Origin: an uncultured Lachnospiraceae bacterium
GTDB lineage: Bacteria; Bacillota; Clostridia; Lachnospirales; Lachnospiraceae
Length of the DNA: 57,021 bases
Assembly: GCA_949840465.1 (NCBI GenBank)
Contig: CATKXE010000013.1
Location: forward strand, 1 to 57,021
Direction: 5' to 3'
A program made the position numbers and the translations under genes. A model generated the notes under the pieces. The model was not told the origin of the DNA. It did not search any database and was given only the letters and a program-made list of their open reading frames with translations. This document shows positions 37,696 through 48,413 of this stretch, one piece after another (within the stretch, counting starts at the first letter, position 1; each line of letters starts with the position of its first letter).

Positions 37696-39042
37696 TTACT
37701 TATTATAGACGTCCTTATCCAGCACGCCCTCTTTAAAGTTCACGATTACATTTGTTGCAGCGTCCCCGATAACATTCAATGTAATCACGGCCATACCCGG
37801 CAGATAATTCATTGCCAGCACCAGAGAGTAGCCGATCATGCAAAGCTCCGAACTCATCCCAAGGCCGGACATAACCACATAGACCATGGTGGTCCCTGCA
37901 ACCGGAATCGCCGGCGTCCCCACTGCCGTACAGATGGACAAAAACGCCGCGGTTGCCAGAGTCGCCGGGGTCACATTGATGCCTGCCGCCGTCGCGATGA
38001 ACGTCACCGCAATCATATGCATGGCTGTGGTTCCGTTCATATTGATGGTCATACCGGTAGGAAGCACGAAGCTGCTGATTTCCTCCGAACATCCCAATTC
38101 TTCCGTACAGGTCTTTGTATTTAAGGGCAGCGTTGCCGCGGAAGAGTTGGTGGCCGCCGCAAACAATCCGATCTTGAACGACTTTTTCAGGAACGGAACG
38201 GGATTCAGCCGCGTGGTCAGGAAAATGCCGATGGGATAAATCGTCACAACCAATGCAAGGCTTACCACAATCGTTGTCACAATCCAGACCAGAGTCGGTC
38301 CGATATACTCCACTCCATAGACAGCCAAAGTCCTTGTGATCATACAGAAAATAGCAACCGGCGCGATCTTGTTGATCAGGAAATTCAGGAACATCTGTAC
38401 CACGTCATTCAGATTCTCAATCACTTTCTTCAGCGGATCGGCCTTTTCCCCCATTGCAGTCATACACAGGCCCAGAACAATGGCAACCACCACCACCGAT
38501 AAAATCGTATTGTTGGTGGAAAACGCGGCGAATATGTTGGACGGCACCGCATTTACAACGGTCACGAGAGGATTATATCCTTCCATGGTGACTGCCTCTG
38601 TAGCCATCTCGCTGGGCAGGTTTACGTCAAACCATCCCATGGATTTTACAAAATACGCGCCCACGCCTGCCAGTGTGGCTGCAACGATATAGAAACAAAG
38701 ATATGTAATAAATGTCTTTCCGGCAATCCTTCCCAACCGCTCCGGATTTGCAAGACTGCAAAGCGCAAGGGTAAGAGACGTAATCACCAACGGCACAATC
38801 GCCATCTGGAGCCCCCTCATGAAGAGCTGGCCGATGATGTAAAAGATTCCCAGGCCTTCAATTCCCTGCGTCGCCGTAATATCCTGGAAAAGAATTGCCT
38901 CAATCACATTCCAGACTCCACTGCTGCCGTTTCCGTTCAGGAACTCTCTCAAAAGCAGGCACAAAAATCCGGCAATGAATCCCCCTGCTACTGCCAGTAT
39001 CATTTTCTTAACAATCGAAGTTTCCTTTTTCTTATTCTCCAT
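37696..39042 (-). CDS. Dicarboxylate/amino acid:cation symporter
   Basis: A 448-residue transporter of the DAACS family, which imports glutamate, aspartate or C4-dicarboxylates with sodium or protons. The signature region is seen: AATNSSAATLPLNTKTC (the serine-rich reentrant loop), GMTINMNGTTAMHMI and the late PIPVAG-like AIPVAGTTMV. About eight helices. Substrate cannot be read from sequence. GGGAGG before the chosen ATG decides between three in-frame starts. Its 200-nt leader holds a palindrome that matches the DeoR-type boxes of the neighbouring sugar operon. Confidence 0.9.
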   Translation of the reverse strand: MENKKKETSIVKKMILAVAGGFIAGFLCLLLREFLNGNGSSGVWNVIEAILFQDITATQGIEGLGIFYIIGQLFMRGLQMAIVPLVITSLTLALCSLANPERLGRIAGKTFITYLCFYIVAATLAGVGAYFVKSMGWFDVNLPSEMATEAVTMEGYNPLVTVVNAVPSNIFAAFSTNNTILSVVVVAIVLGLCMTAMGEKADPLKKVIENLNDVVQMFLNFLINKIAPVAIFCMITRTLAVYGVEYIGPTLVWIVTTIVVSLALVVTIYPIGIFLTTRLNPVPFLKKSFKIGLFAAATNSSAATLPLNTKTCTEELGCSEEISSFVLPTGMTINMNGTTAMHMIAVTFIATAAGINVTPATLATAAFLSICTAVGTPAIPVAGTTMVYVVMSGLGMSSELCMIGYSLVLAMNYLPGMAVITLNVIGDAATNVIVNFKEGVLDKDVYNK

Positions 39043-39150
39043 TCTGCTATAACCTCCCATAATGTATTCATCTTTTCCCATTTTTTCTGCGCTTCATATC
39101 AAATATTCTTTATTTTTTTGTTTTGTCATCCCATGGCAATAAAGCATTTT

Positions 39151-39179
39151 TTTGAAATCACAATATTTTGTGTTTCAAA
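39151..39179. promoter_or_regulatory. DeoR-type operator candidate in the symporter leader
   Basis: An imperfect 29-bp palindrome with TTTGAAA and TTTCAAA ends and CACAA/TTGTG inner arms. The minus-strand half TTTGAAACACAAAA matches the repeats before the sugar operon at 48108 and 48211. Confidence 0.55.
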
Positions 39180-39254
39180 TCTTATCTATCATCCCCCAAT
39201 CGCCACTATATTTTTGCCTTTTATTGGTAATAACGCACTAAAATTGTTTTTATT

Positions 39255-39283
39255 ATTCTAACATCCTACGATAATATTGTCAA
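39255..39283 (-). promoter_or_regulatory. Sigma-A promoter of the symporter gene
   Basis: Minus strand TTGACA (39278-39283), 17-nt spacer, TAGAAT (39255-39260). The region 39043-39439 is very AT-rich and otherwise empty of genes. Confidence 0.85.
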
Positions 39284-39439
39284 TCTATTTTGTTTGTTTC
39301 AAAGATTTTTGTTTGTTTTACCCAATTTTTATCAAATATTATTGCGCGATATTTTTTTGATTTGTGCATTATGTCTTTGTTTTAAAGATTTTTATAAAGA
39401 CAAAAAAAGAGTTTTCTCTGTTTCTGCTTTGAAACATGA

Positions 39440-39489
39440 AAAACAGAGCCACTGTTCACAGATTCTTCTGTGTACAATGGCTCTGTTTT
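39440..39489 (-). terminator. Terminator after the DeoR gene
   Basis: Perfect 12-bp outer stem (aaaacagagcca 39440-39451, tggctctgtttt 39478-39489) with further pairing inside (TTCACAGA/TCTGTG). The minus-strand T-run fits termination of the deoR operon. Confidence 0.85.
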
Positions 39490-39575
39490 GCTTCAAACAT
39501 CTATTCAGATTTTCGTATAGCCGGCAAAGCAGGCAGCAGCCCTTCCCTGATATCGGAACGGCTGCCGCGTATCTT

Positions 39576-40433
39576 TTAATAAATCAACTGGATTCCGTTT
39601 TCTTCACAGTACTGTATCCATATGTCTCCCGGCCTTCTGTCCGTAATAATATAATTCACACTTTTCAGGTCTGTGAGGCATACAAATGCCGTCTGGTCAA
39701 ACTTGGAGTGATCTGCCAGAAGCGCGACCTCCTCCGCCTGCTCCAGCATCAGTTTCTTGATCTCCGCCTCGCTCTCATTGGAATCCAGAACACCTTTCTC
39801 GATATTCAGGCTCTTACAACTTATCAGAGCAAGGCTTACATTGTATTTGCTTATATTGTTTTTTGCCAGTTGCCCCTGCAATGACAACGACCTCTTATTA
39901 AATTCTCCGCCTGTCGAAATAATGTGAAACGAAGACTGTTGAAATTCCCGGAATACTTCGGTTGAATTCGTCACAATCGTCACATCCCGGTTATCCGGTA
40001 TCAGTTTCAGCGCCTCGACAACAGTCGTGCTGGAGTCCGCGATTATGGTATTCTTATCCTCCAGCAGCGCGGCGGTTTTGCGTGCAATATCCTGCTTTTC
40101 CCGCAGATGCTTCGTAAGCCTCTTATAAAAATGGACATTTTCTTTCTGAACATCTACATTCCAGATCGCACCGCCATGAATCCTCGTCACGACGCCTTCT
40201 AACTCCAGCTTATCCAAATCACGCCGGATCGTCTCTTCCGTCACAGAACACTGCCGGCTCAATTCCGCAACCGACACCTTTTTTACATTCTGGATATGCT
40301 GCCTGATCACCATCAGTCTTTCTTTACTCGACATGCTTTCTTCCCTCTCCTCATCCTCAATACCTGAGACGTCTCTATCTAATAATATACCAGCCTCTTT
40401 GGTATTTGCAAGGATTTTTTCCTTTGAAAGCAT
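39576..40433 (-). CDS. DeoR-family transcriptional regulator
   Basis: A 285-residue repressor: N-terminal DeoR helix-turn-helix (about residues 38-90; VSVAELSRQCSVTEETIRRD) and a C-terminal sugar-phosphate sensing domain (TIIADSSTTVVEAL, VTIVTNSTEV). A perfect AAAGGAGG sets the start at 40433; without it the family start near residue 34 (MSSKERL) would also be acceptable. It ends the catabolic operon and likely represses it until a sugar-phosphate intermediate binds. The box TTTGAAACACG overlaps its own ribosome-binding site. Confidence 0.92.
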   Translation of the reverse strand: MLSKEKILANTKEAGILLDRDVSGIEDEEREESMSSKERLMVIRQHIQNVKKVSVAELSRQCSVTEETIRRDLDKLELEGVVTRIHGGAIWNVDVQKENVHFYKRLTKHLREKQDIARKTAALLEDKNTIIADSSTTVVEALKLIPDNRDVTIVTNSTEVFREFQQSSFHIISTGGEFNKRSLSLQGQLAKNNISKYNVSLALISCKSLNIEKGVLDSNESEAEIKKLMLEQAEEVALLADHSKFDQTAFVCLTDLKSVNYIITDRRPGDIWIQYCEENGIQLIY

Positions 40434-40442
40434 ATTTACCTC

Positions 40443-40453
40443 CTTTGAAACAC
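40443..40453. promoter_or_regulatory. Short DeoR-box match upstream of deoR
   Basis: TTTGAAACACG on the plus strand overlaps the Shine-Dalgarno of deoR. It shares ten bases with the boxes upstream of the operon; the overlap with the purine-rich AAAGGAGG makes chance similarity possible. Confidence 0.35.
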
Positions 40454-40578
40454 GTACATACGCTCAGAAATACGCATTAAAACGCCTTTGAAAGACAGAC
40501 AGGTAAGGTTTTTGATTGACCCGGCCAGTAAATCATCCGGCCGGGCCATAAAAGAGTAAAGAAAATAGGATTTATTTT

Positions 40579-41568
40579 TTATTGATCAATATCCTCAGCC
40601 AGTTTCCGCATGTATGCAACATCCTCTGCTTCTAATTCAATCTCTGCCGATTTAATATTTTCTTCAATCTGCCCTACTGTTGTGGAGCCGCTTAACAGGT
40701 TGATGAATTCGCCCTGTGCGAGGATCCATGCCAGCGCCAGATTTGCGATGGTGCAGTCATATTTTTCACAGAGAGGTTTCCACTGATCCATCATATCCAT
40801 TGCTTTCTGCATGTTGTCCGGCTGGAACCATTTCTTCGGAATCTGAGCGCCTACCGGTTTGTAATCCCTCGGGAGAGCCCCGCTCAACAGGCCCATTTCC
40901 AATGGAGAATATGCCTGGATGGTGACATTGTTTTCCCTGCAGACCGGAAGCAGGTCTTCCTCGATTCCACGGTCCAGGATGCTGTATTTCGCCTGCACGA
41001 TATCCAGCGAGCCATATTTCAGGTATTCCCTGATGTGGTTTACATCTACGTTTGCCGCGCCGATTGCCCGGATCTTTCCCTGTGCCTTTAAGTCATTGAG
41101 CACTTCCATCGTCTCTGAGATGGGAGTGAAATATGGCTCTACTGCCTGCCAGTGTGTCATGTAAACATCAATATAATCTGTGCCGAGACGCTCTAAACTC
41201 TGATCGATCTCTTCCAGAATCGATTCTTTGGAAAGGTTTTTGTAAAGCTGCGTATCACCTACTTTATTGAACAGACTTCCTTTTCTGTCATTCCAGATAA
41301 TTCCGCACTTCGTGATAATGACTACCTCTTCACGGTTCATTCCCTGCAGCGCTTTTCCTACGATTTTTTCACTGTTTCCGAAATTGTATCCGGGCGCCGT
41401 ATCGATCAGATTAACGCCCAGCTTCGGGCACTGGCGGATTAAGTCAACCACCACTTTCAGATCATGGTCGCCGCCCCATGCCGGGCCGCCGCCGATAGAC
41501 CATGTGCCAAGGCCCATTCTGGAAATGTCTGTACCTGTACTTCCAAGTTTCATCTTTTTCATGATCAT
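40579..41568 (-). CDS. Aldo/keto reductase
   Basis: A 329-residue NADPH-dependent oxidoreductase of the AKR superfamily with a TIM barrel. The catalytic tetrad region is visible: LIDTAPGYNFGNSEKIVGKA (Asp, Tyr), ITKCG (Lys), and THWQAVEPY (His). It resembles YajO/IolS-type proteins that act on sugar aldehydes or ketoses. In the operon it follows the kinase gene and may reduce or oxidise the sugar entering the pathway. AAAGGA precedes the ATG. Confidence 0.88.
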   Translation of the reverse strand: MIMKKMKLGSTGTDISRMGLGTWSIGGGPAWGGDHDLKVVVDLIRQCPKLGVNLIDTAPGYNFGNSEKIVGKALQGMNREEVVIITKCGIIWNDRKGSLFNKVGDTQLYKNLSKESILEEIDQSLERLGTDYIDVYMTHWQAVEPYFTPISETMEVLNDLKAQGKIRAIGAANVDVNHIREYLKYGSLDIVQAKYSILDRGIEEDLLPVCRENNVTIQAYSPLEMGLLSGALPRDYKPVGAQIPKKWFQPDNMQKAMDMMDQWKPLCEKYDCTIANLALAWILAQGEFINLLSGSTTVGQIEENIKSAEIELEAEDVAYMRKLAEDIDQ

Positions 41569-41622
41569 CTTTTTCCTTTCTTGAGCTGCGCGGGGAGCCT
41601 CTGCCCGCCTGCGCAGATGATT

Positions 41623-42600
41623 CTATAAAATAACATCCTGTTTCTGCTGCCTGTAATATTCCTTCAGTCTTTCATCAACCTGTTCTCTGCTCTGGACCCC
41701 GGTCGTAGCGCCGATGCTCTGGACGCTGATGGATGCAGTCACATTTGCAAATTCCGCACATTCCTTCAGGGACTTTCCTTCTAAGATTGCCGTGATAAAG
41801 CCGGATGCGAAGTTATCTCCCGCGCCGATGGTATCAATCGCGGTAATACCCTTCATTGCCGGAACCTCCAGGATGCTTTCGTCCCGGCTCTTAATGTAGC
41901 AGCCTTTTTTTCCGGTCTTAATCACCACATGCCCGATTTTGCAGTCCAAAAATTTGTCCGCAATTTTTTCCAGTTCTGTCTCGCCAGTCATCAGGCACGC
42001 CTCGTCGTAATTGGGAAAGAAATAATCCACATAGCCCAGAGCCTCTTTAATATCCTCCAAAGTCTCCCCCAGCCTTGCCTTAATCATATCCGCGCAGATT
42101 ATCATATCCTGCTTCTTTGCTTCCTGAAAAATCTGAACCAACGCCCGGCAGTCCAAAAGCGGATTATTGAAAATACTTGCCAGGGACAAAAGCCTTGCCT
42201 CGCCAAGCCTTGAAAGATCCACGTCGTCAATGGTCATTTTCCAGAGGCTTCCGTTGCGGTTTGTGACAAAAGTCCGCTCTCCGTCCGCCGTCACAAGGCC
42301 TACATTGATGGAGGTATCAATCCCTTCCCTCACCTTGATGCCGGAATAGTCAATGCCGTTCTTCCCGCAATGCTCGATAATGAAGTTGCCTACCGCGTCC
42401 CGGCCTACCATGCTCATCAGCCCGATTTTGCACCCCAGCCGGGACATGACCGTTGCTTCATTGATCGCGTCGCCGCCGATGGTCATGGAAATCTGCTGCA
42501 GGGGAAACGACTCGATCTCGAACATATCCCGGTTGACCGGCTGCAGGGGAATATCTACAATCGCAGCGCCCACACAGATTGCATCTAATTTTTTCTCCAC
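41623..42600 (-). CDS. PfkB-family carbohydrate kinase
   Basis: A 325-residue ribokinase-like sugar kinase. It has the N-terminal substrate site MTIGGDAINEATVMSRLG and the C-terminal signature DTIGAGDNFASGF with the catalytic Asp in GAGD. It starts at GTG two bases after the aldolase stop and is coupled to it. Placed with a class II aldolase and an AlsE-like epimerase, it may phosphorylate a ketose or make a ketose bisphosphate for cleavage. The precise sugar cannot be read. Confidence 0.9.
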   Translation of the reverse strand: MEKKLDAICVGAAIVDIPLQPVNRDMFEIESFPLQQISMTIGGDAINEATVMSRLGCKIGLMSMVGRDAVGNFIIEHCGKNGIDYSGIKVREGIDTSINVGLVTADGERTFVTNRNGSLWKMTIDDVDLSRLGEARLLSLASIFNNPLLDCRALVQIFQEAKKQDMIICADMIKARLGETLEDIKEALGYVDYFFPNYDEACLMTGETELEKIADKFLDCKIGHVVIKTGKKGCYIKSRDESILEVPAMKGITAIDTIGAGDNFASGFITAILEGKSLKECAEFANVTASISVQSIGATTGVQSREQVDERLKEYYRQQKQDVIL

Positions 42601-42602
42601 GA

Positions 42603-44580
<1,978 letters not shown>

Positions 44581-44652
44581 ATGATTTATTTCCTTTCTTA
44601 TATTTGTAACCAATTTGCTCTGCAAATTGATTACCTGCTCATGCGCAACTAA

Positions 44653-46035
44653 CTACTCTACATTACCGATATCCTCAACGGATTCTCCTCTTGTCTCAAC
44701 ACCGAAGATGAAGACGCATACTGCAATGATTACAGCCACGATGGTAATCAGGACGAAGACTCCGCCGCTTCCCATGGAGCTTGCAACGGAAGTTACAAGG
44801 AATGGGAAGAAAATGTTGCTGACACGGCCCATTGCATTACAGAAACCGGAACCGGAAAGCTTTGCGGATGTAGGCCACATCTCCGGCACATATACCGCGG
44901 ATGCATAGCATACATACATATAGATCACTGTATTCAGGCAGAATGTGGAGACAATCAGCGGCGTCATCTGTGTCTGCTGTCCTGTGATAATTCCCAGAAC
45001 GGCCATGCCTGCCAACAGGATTACGCCCATAACACGTCTCGGGATCTTATCCATAATCAAAGATGCGATAAAGATTCCAAACGGTGCGCCGAACAGGCCA
45101 AACATTGTCATAAACTGCGACTGAGAAGTATCGTACCCCAATGACCTTAAAAGGGAAGGCATCCAGTTCATCAAAGTATACTGAATGGTATTCATGCCGA
45201 TCAGTACCAAAGAGCCGACAATGGTTCTCTTCAAAAGCTTTCCGCGGAACAGTGCGGAATATGGAAGCTGTTTTACTTCCTTGGGAGCTTCTGTTACCGG
45301 CGGAAGCGGTTTGCCTGTGGAAGCTTCGATTTCTTTTTCAATCCTTGTCATGATTTCGTCTGCTTCGTCCACTCTTCCCTGAGCCTCCAGCCATCTCGGG
45401 GATTCCGGGAATTTCTTTGAAATCAAAATGGACGCAATGACGGAAAGGATCGACGGAATCATATACTGGACTCTCCAGTTCATGTTGTAGCTCATTCCTG
45501 TCAGGGCAATTACAAATGCAATTCCATTACAGATCGGGTGCGCCCAGTTTCCAATGAAGGAGTTACGGCTTGACCATACGCCCCGGTTCCTGCCCGGCAC
45601 ATATTCTGTAAATCCCGCGAACAAAACCACAAGGAGAGCGCCCAGCCCGAAGCCCTGAACCAGCCGGAATACATAAAGCACTCCGATATTCGGTGAAACC
45701 GCACCGCCGACCATGGCGATAATATGTATGATCTCATACAGAAGAATACTCTTTTTACGTCCAATCTTGTCGCCGATCGGCCCGCCGACTAAAGCGCCGA
45801 ACAACTGCCCCGCCGTATAAGTCGTACCCCACATTGCCAGAAGCGCGCTTCCTTCCTCCAGCCAATGCAATTCATTCAGAAGAATATTCTGTACCGCGCC
45901 TCCGATACCGTTTGACCAGCAAACAAGCAGCGCAAAAGCGGATACCAGCCACATTTTTATATGCCAGCCTGAATTCGGGAGACGGTCAAGCCTTGCACCG
46001 ATATTCACGCTCTTTGTTTTTGTATTAGATGCCAT
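44653..46035 (-). CDS. MFS transporter, metabolite/sugar porter type
   Basis: A 460-residue twelve-helix porter. The loop 2-3 signature GGPIGDKIGRKKS and FPESPRWLEAQGRVDEA after helix six are typical of sugar and metabolite:H+ symporters. It most likely imports the unphosphorylated substrate (polyol or rare sugar) of the operon, as there is no PTS gene here. AAAGGA precedes the ATG. A 75-nt gap separates it from the epimerase gene. Confidence 0.9.
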   Translation of the reverse strand: MASNTKTKSVNIGARLDRLPNSGWHIKMWLVSAFALLVCWSNGIGGAVQNILLNELHWLEEGSALLAMWGTTYTAGQLFGALVGGPIGDKIGRKKSILLYEIIHIIAMVGGAVSPNIGVLYVFRLVQGFGLGALLVVLFAGFTEYVPGRNRGVWSSRNSFIGNWAHPICNGIAFVIALTGMSYNMNWRVQYMIPSILSVIASILISKKFPESPRWLEAQGRVDEADEIMTRIEKEIEASTGKPLPPVTEAPKEVKQLPYSALFRGKLLKRTIVGSLVLIGMNTIQYTLMNWMPSLLRSLGYDTSQSQFMTMFGLFGAPFGIFIASLIMDKIPRRVMGVILLAGMAVLGIITGQQTQMTPLIVSTFCLNTVIYMYVCYASAVYVPEMWPTSAKLSGSGFCNAMGRVSNIFFPFLVTSVASSMGSGGVFVLITIVAVIIAVCVFIFGVETRGESVEDIGNVE

Positions 46036-46110
46036 AATTTTTTCCTTTCTTTTCTCATCCTTTTCTCTAACTTTATCAGATGGTATTTTTACTTCTCAAA
46101 TTTCTTTTGC

Positions 46111-46806
46111 TCATTCCCTTGTCCAGGCGGAAAGTTCTGTTTTCACTTCGTTTTCCATGATTTCCCATGCTTTTTTGATGTCAGGGTCTTTCTTCCACAG
46201 CGCCGGCGGGCCTAATACCACCACGTCCGCCCCCGCTTCATATAAGGGGCCGTACACACCCGCGTTCATGGAACCGTCTGCTTCAATCAAAAAACTCAGC
46301 CCCATATCCTTTCTCCACTGCGCGAGAGTACGGATTTTATCATACATCTGCGTAATCACCTTCTGTCCCGCATAACCTGCGTCTACGATCATAATGGTTA
46401 CTTTGGACAACAGCGGAAGATAATAACGGATTCCTTCCAGAGGCGCAGCCGGATTCATTGCAATGCCTGCCTTACACCCCAGGGAAATTATTTGATTCAA
46501 TGTCACGAATGCGTCGCTCTCAATACAGTCTGTGTGGGGCGTAATATACTCCGCGCCGGCTTCTGCGCAGGCCTCGATATAATCCTGAGGACGCCTGATC
46601 ATCAGGTGGGCATCCATAGGCGTCTTCACGGCCTTTTTCAAAACCGCCATAAAGTCCGGTCCTACGCCAAAGGTCTTGACATAGTTTCCGTCTTTGATGT
46701 CAATGTGCAGGAAGTCCGCATGTTCATCGATAAACCGAACCTGATTCTCAAAATCATATAAATCGCAGCAGCCCATGGACGGCGCTAATAATAACTTTTT
46801 TTCCAT
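46111..46806 (-). CDS. Ribulose-phosphate 3-epimerase family protein (AlsE-like)
   Basis: A 231-residue TIM-barrel epimerase. The metal site is in LHIDIKDGNYV and DAHLMIRRP, with the second acid in MIVDAGYAGQ and the phosphate loop EADGSMNAGVYGPLYEAGAD. Its sequence pattern is closer to allulose-6-phosphate 3-epimerase (AlsE: LAPSMGCCDLYDFENQVRFI) than to Rpe. It could convert allulose 6-P to fructose 6-P, consistent with kinase and aldolase downstream. The start has AGGAGAA upstream. A hairpin (46826-46890) lies between it and the dehydrogenase gene. Confidence 0.85.
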   Translation of the reverse strand: MEKKLLLAPSMGCCDLYDFENQVRFIDEHADFLHIDIKDGNYVKTFGVGPDFMAVLKKAVKTPMDAHLMIRRPQDYIEACAEAGAEYITPHTDCIESDAFVTLNQIISLGCKAGIAMNPAAPLEGIRYYLPLLSKVTIMIVDAGYAGQKVITQMYDKIRTLAQWRKDMGLSFLIEADGSMNAGVYGPLYEAGADVVVLGPPALWKKDPDIKKAWEIMENEVKTELSAWTRE

Positions 46807-46825
46807 TGATATATTCTCCTATAAT

Positions 46826-46890
46826 CAAAGCCGCAGATAAACAGCAAATAACGTGAGATGAGGAGGGATGACCGACTATCCGCGGCTTTG
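46826..46890 (-). other. Intra-operon inverted repeat
   Basis: Arms caaagccgcagata (46826-46839) and tatccgcggctttg (46877-46890) pair with one mismatch (13 of 14) around 37 nt; no long U-tract, so likely partial termination or mRNA processing between the first dehydrogenase and the epimerase. Confidence 0.5.
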
Positions 46891-46908
46891 AAAACCAGTG
46901 TTCAGGAA

Positions 46909-47985
46909 TCAGTCTTCAAAGTCATAATGGAAAATGACTTTGATTGCTTCTTTATTTGCCATCAATTCAAATCCTTTTTCCCACTCTGACAGTCCCAGCC
47001 TGTGCGTGATCATCGGCTGTACCTTAATCTGTCCGGATTCCAGCAGACGGATTGCATTTCTCCAGGAAGTAGAATCATATGCCATATGTCCGATGATGCT
47101 CTTGTTCCAGGATGTAATATCGTTGATGGAGAATTCCAGCGGTTTGAAACCCATGCCTACGCGGACGACTTCCCCGTTGGGACGGAGCATCTCGATTGCC
47201 TGCTTCAGTGCGATATTTGCGCCGGAGCATTCCACCACCAGCCCAAGATTGTCTCTTCCGCAGATTTCCGTACATCTCTTTACTACGTCTTCCCTGGAGC
47301 CGTTGACTACATGAGTCGCGCCCAGTTCTTTTGCAACGCCGAAGCGGATCTTCGTATCTTCTTCCAGACCGACCATCACGATATTTACCGCGCCCATGAT
47401 CCTTGCAACCTGTACGGCAAAGAGACCTAACGGGCCGGTTCCGAATACGACAACATCCTGCCCCGGAAGCAGATGCGCCTGCTGCGCAATAGCTTTATAG
47501 GAGTTGCAGATCGGGTCAAGCACTGCAGCTTCTTCGTATTTTACATTCTCCGGAATTTCCCAGATCGCATGTTTGTGGATCCGCAGGATTTCTCCCGGAA
47601 CCTTGCAGTATTTGGAAAATCCGCCGCCCCATGTGTTGTTGTCCAGTCCAAGGTTCACCTTATTCTCACAGCAGAGGAAATCTCCCTGTTCGCAGGCCGG
47701 GCACACACCGCATACATGGGCGCTGTTGTCAGATACCACTCTCTGGCCAACTTTCCAATCCGTTACCAGTTCGCCTACCTTCACGATCTCTCCGGCAAAC
47801 TCATGGCCGCGGATGGAATTAAATTCGTCAGAGCCATTATCAACCTTGTAATGCTTCATATCTGCCCCGCAGATTGCCGCTGCCTTGATCTCAATAATAA
47901 TATCTTCCGGTCCGCACTCTGGTTCTGGTACGTCGATCATACGATATCCGCCAAATGCTTTTCCATATCTTGCTAATGCTTTCAT
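46909..47985 (-). CDS. Zinc-binding alcohol dehydrogenase, first gene of the operon
   Basis: A 358-residue medium-chain zinc dehydrogenase with CGADMKHYKVDNG and RGHEFAGEIV (catalytic zinc), a cysteine-rich structural zinc loop (AHVCGVCPACEQGDFLCCEN) and the dinucleotide fold VVFGTGPLGLFAVQVARIMG. It shares the fold but not close identity with the second dehydrogenase of the operon, so the two likely act on different carbons or substrates. AAGGAG fixes the ATG at 47985; 11 earlier codons are not used. Confidence 0.9.
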   Translation of the reverse strand: MKALARYGKAFGGYRMIDVPEPECGPEDIIIEIKAAAICGADMKHYKVDNGSDEFNSIRGHEFAGEIVKVGELVTDWKVGQRVVSDNSAHVCGVCPACEQGDFLCCENKVNLGLDNNTWGGGFSKYCKVPGEILRIHKHAIWEIPENVKYEEAAVLDPICNSYKAIAQQAHLLPGQDVVVFGTGPLGLFAVQVARIMGAVNIVMVGLEEDTKIRFGVAKELGATHVVNGSREDVVKRCTEICGRDNLGLVVECSGANIALKQAIEMLRPNGEVVRVGMGFKPLEFSINDITSWNKSIIGHMAYDSTSWRNAIRLLESGQIKVQPMITHRLGLSEWEKGFELMANKEAIKVIFHYDFED

Positions 47986-48074
47986 GTTCTTCTCCTTTTT
48001 CATGAATCTCAAATCCATTTTGCTTCTTGCATCTTTTGCTTCCGGCCGGAAACGTTGTTCCTTGATGTAGTTAC

Positions 48075-48103
48075 AGTTTACTTCAAATCTTCTTTTTTGT
48101 CAA
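48075..48103 (-). promoter_or_regulatory. Sigma-A promoter of the catabolic operon
   Basis: Minus strand TTGACA (48098-48103), 17-nt spacer, TAAACT (48075-48080), about 90 nt upstream of the first dehydrogenase gene and immediately downstream of a DeoR-type box. Confidence 0.8.
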
Positions 48104-48107
48104 TTAT

Positions 48108-48123
48108 TTTTCTGTGTTTCAAA
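48108..48123. promoter_or_regulatory. DeoR-type box, promoter-proximal copy
   Basis: Minus strand TTTGAAACACAGAAAA, ending 5 nt upstream of the -35 box. Identical over 16 bases to the copy at 48211-48226. Confidence 0.6.
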
Positions 48124-48210
48124 GATTTTCGGCATTTTTTACAGTTTTCAAAATTTTTAATTACGCATTTTCTTTGTTTTTTGTTCTGTATTTTGTGTAT
48201 ATTTCACATA

Positions 48211-48226
48211 TTTTCTGTGTTTCAAA
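48211..48226. promoter_or_regulatory. DeoR-type box, distal copy
   Basis: Exact second copy of TTTGAAACACAGAAAA, 103 bp (about ten helical turns) upstream of the first, suitable for looping by a bound tetramer. The region 47986-48263 is otherwise AT-rich and without genes. Confidence 0.6.
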
Positions 48227-48263
48227 AATTTCAGACTATTCAGACATATACTGAAAGCAGAAA

Positions 48264-48366
48264 AGTGCTGCCGCATTAAGAAAACCAGATATATGATCTC
48301 ATTCCTTTTATTTCAAAATAAAGGCTATGATATCTTGTATATCTGGTTCTTAATGCAGGCAGCACT
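48264..48366. repeat. Long near-perfect palindrome (about 29-bp arms)
   Basis: Arms 48264-48293 and 48338-48366 are complementary over about 28 bp with only small bulges (core agtgctgcc...gcattaag...accagatata), and the 44-nt centre also folds (CCTTTTA/ATAAAGG-like). It lies directly after the three-gene unit at 48414-51492 and could serve as its terminator (minus strand ends GCACTTTTC). The size and symmetry also fit a MITE-like palindromic element. Confidence 0.7.
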
Positions 48367-48413
48367 CTCTGTTTCAGGAAAAAAACGTCTGCGGCGGGAT
48401 ATGCCAGAGCTCC

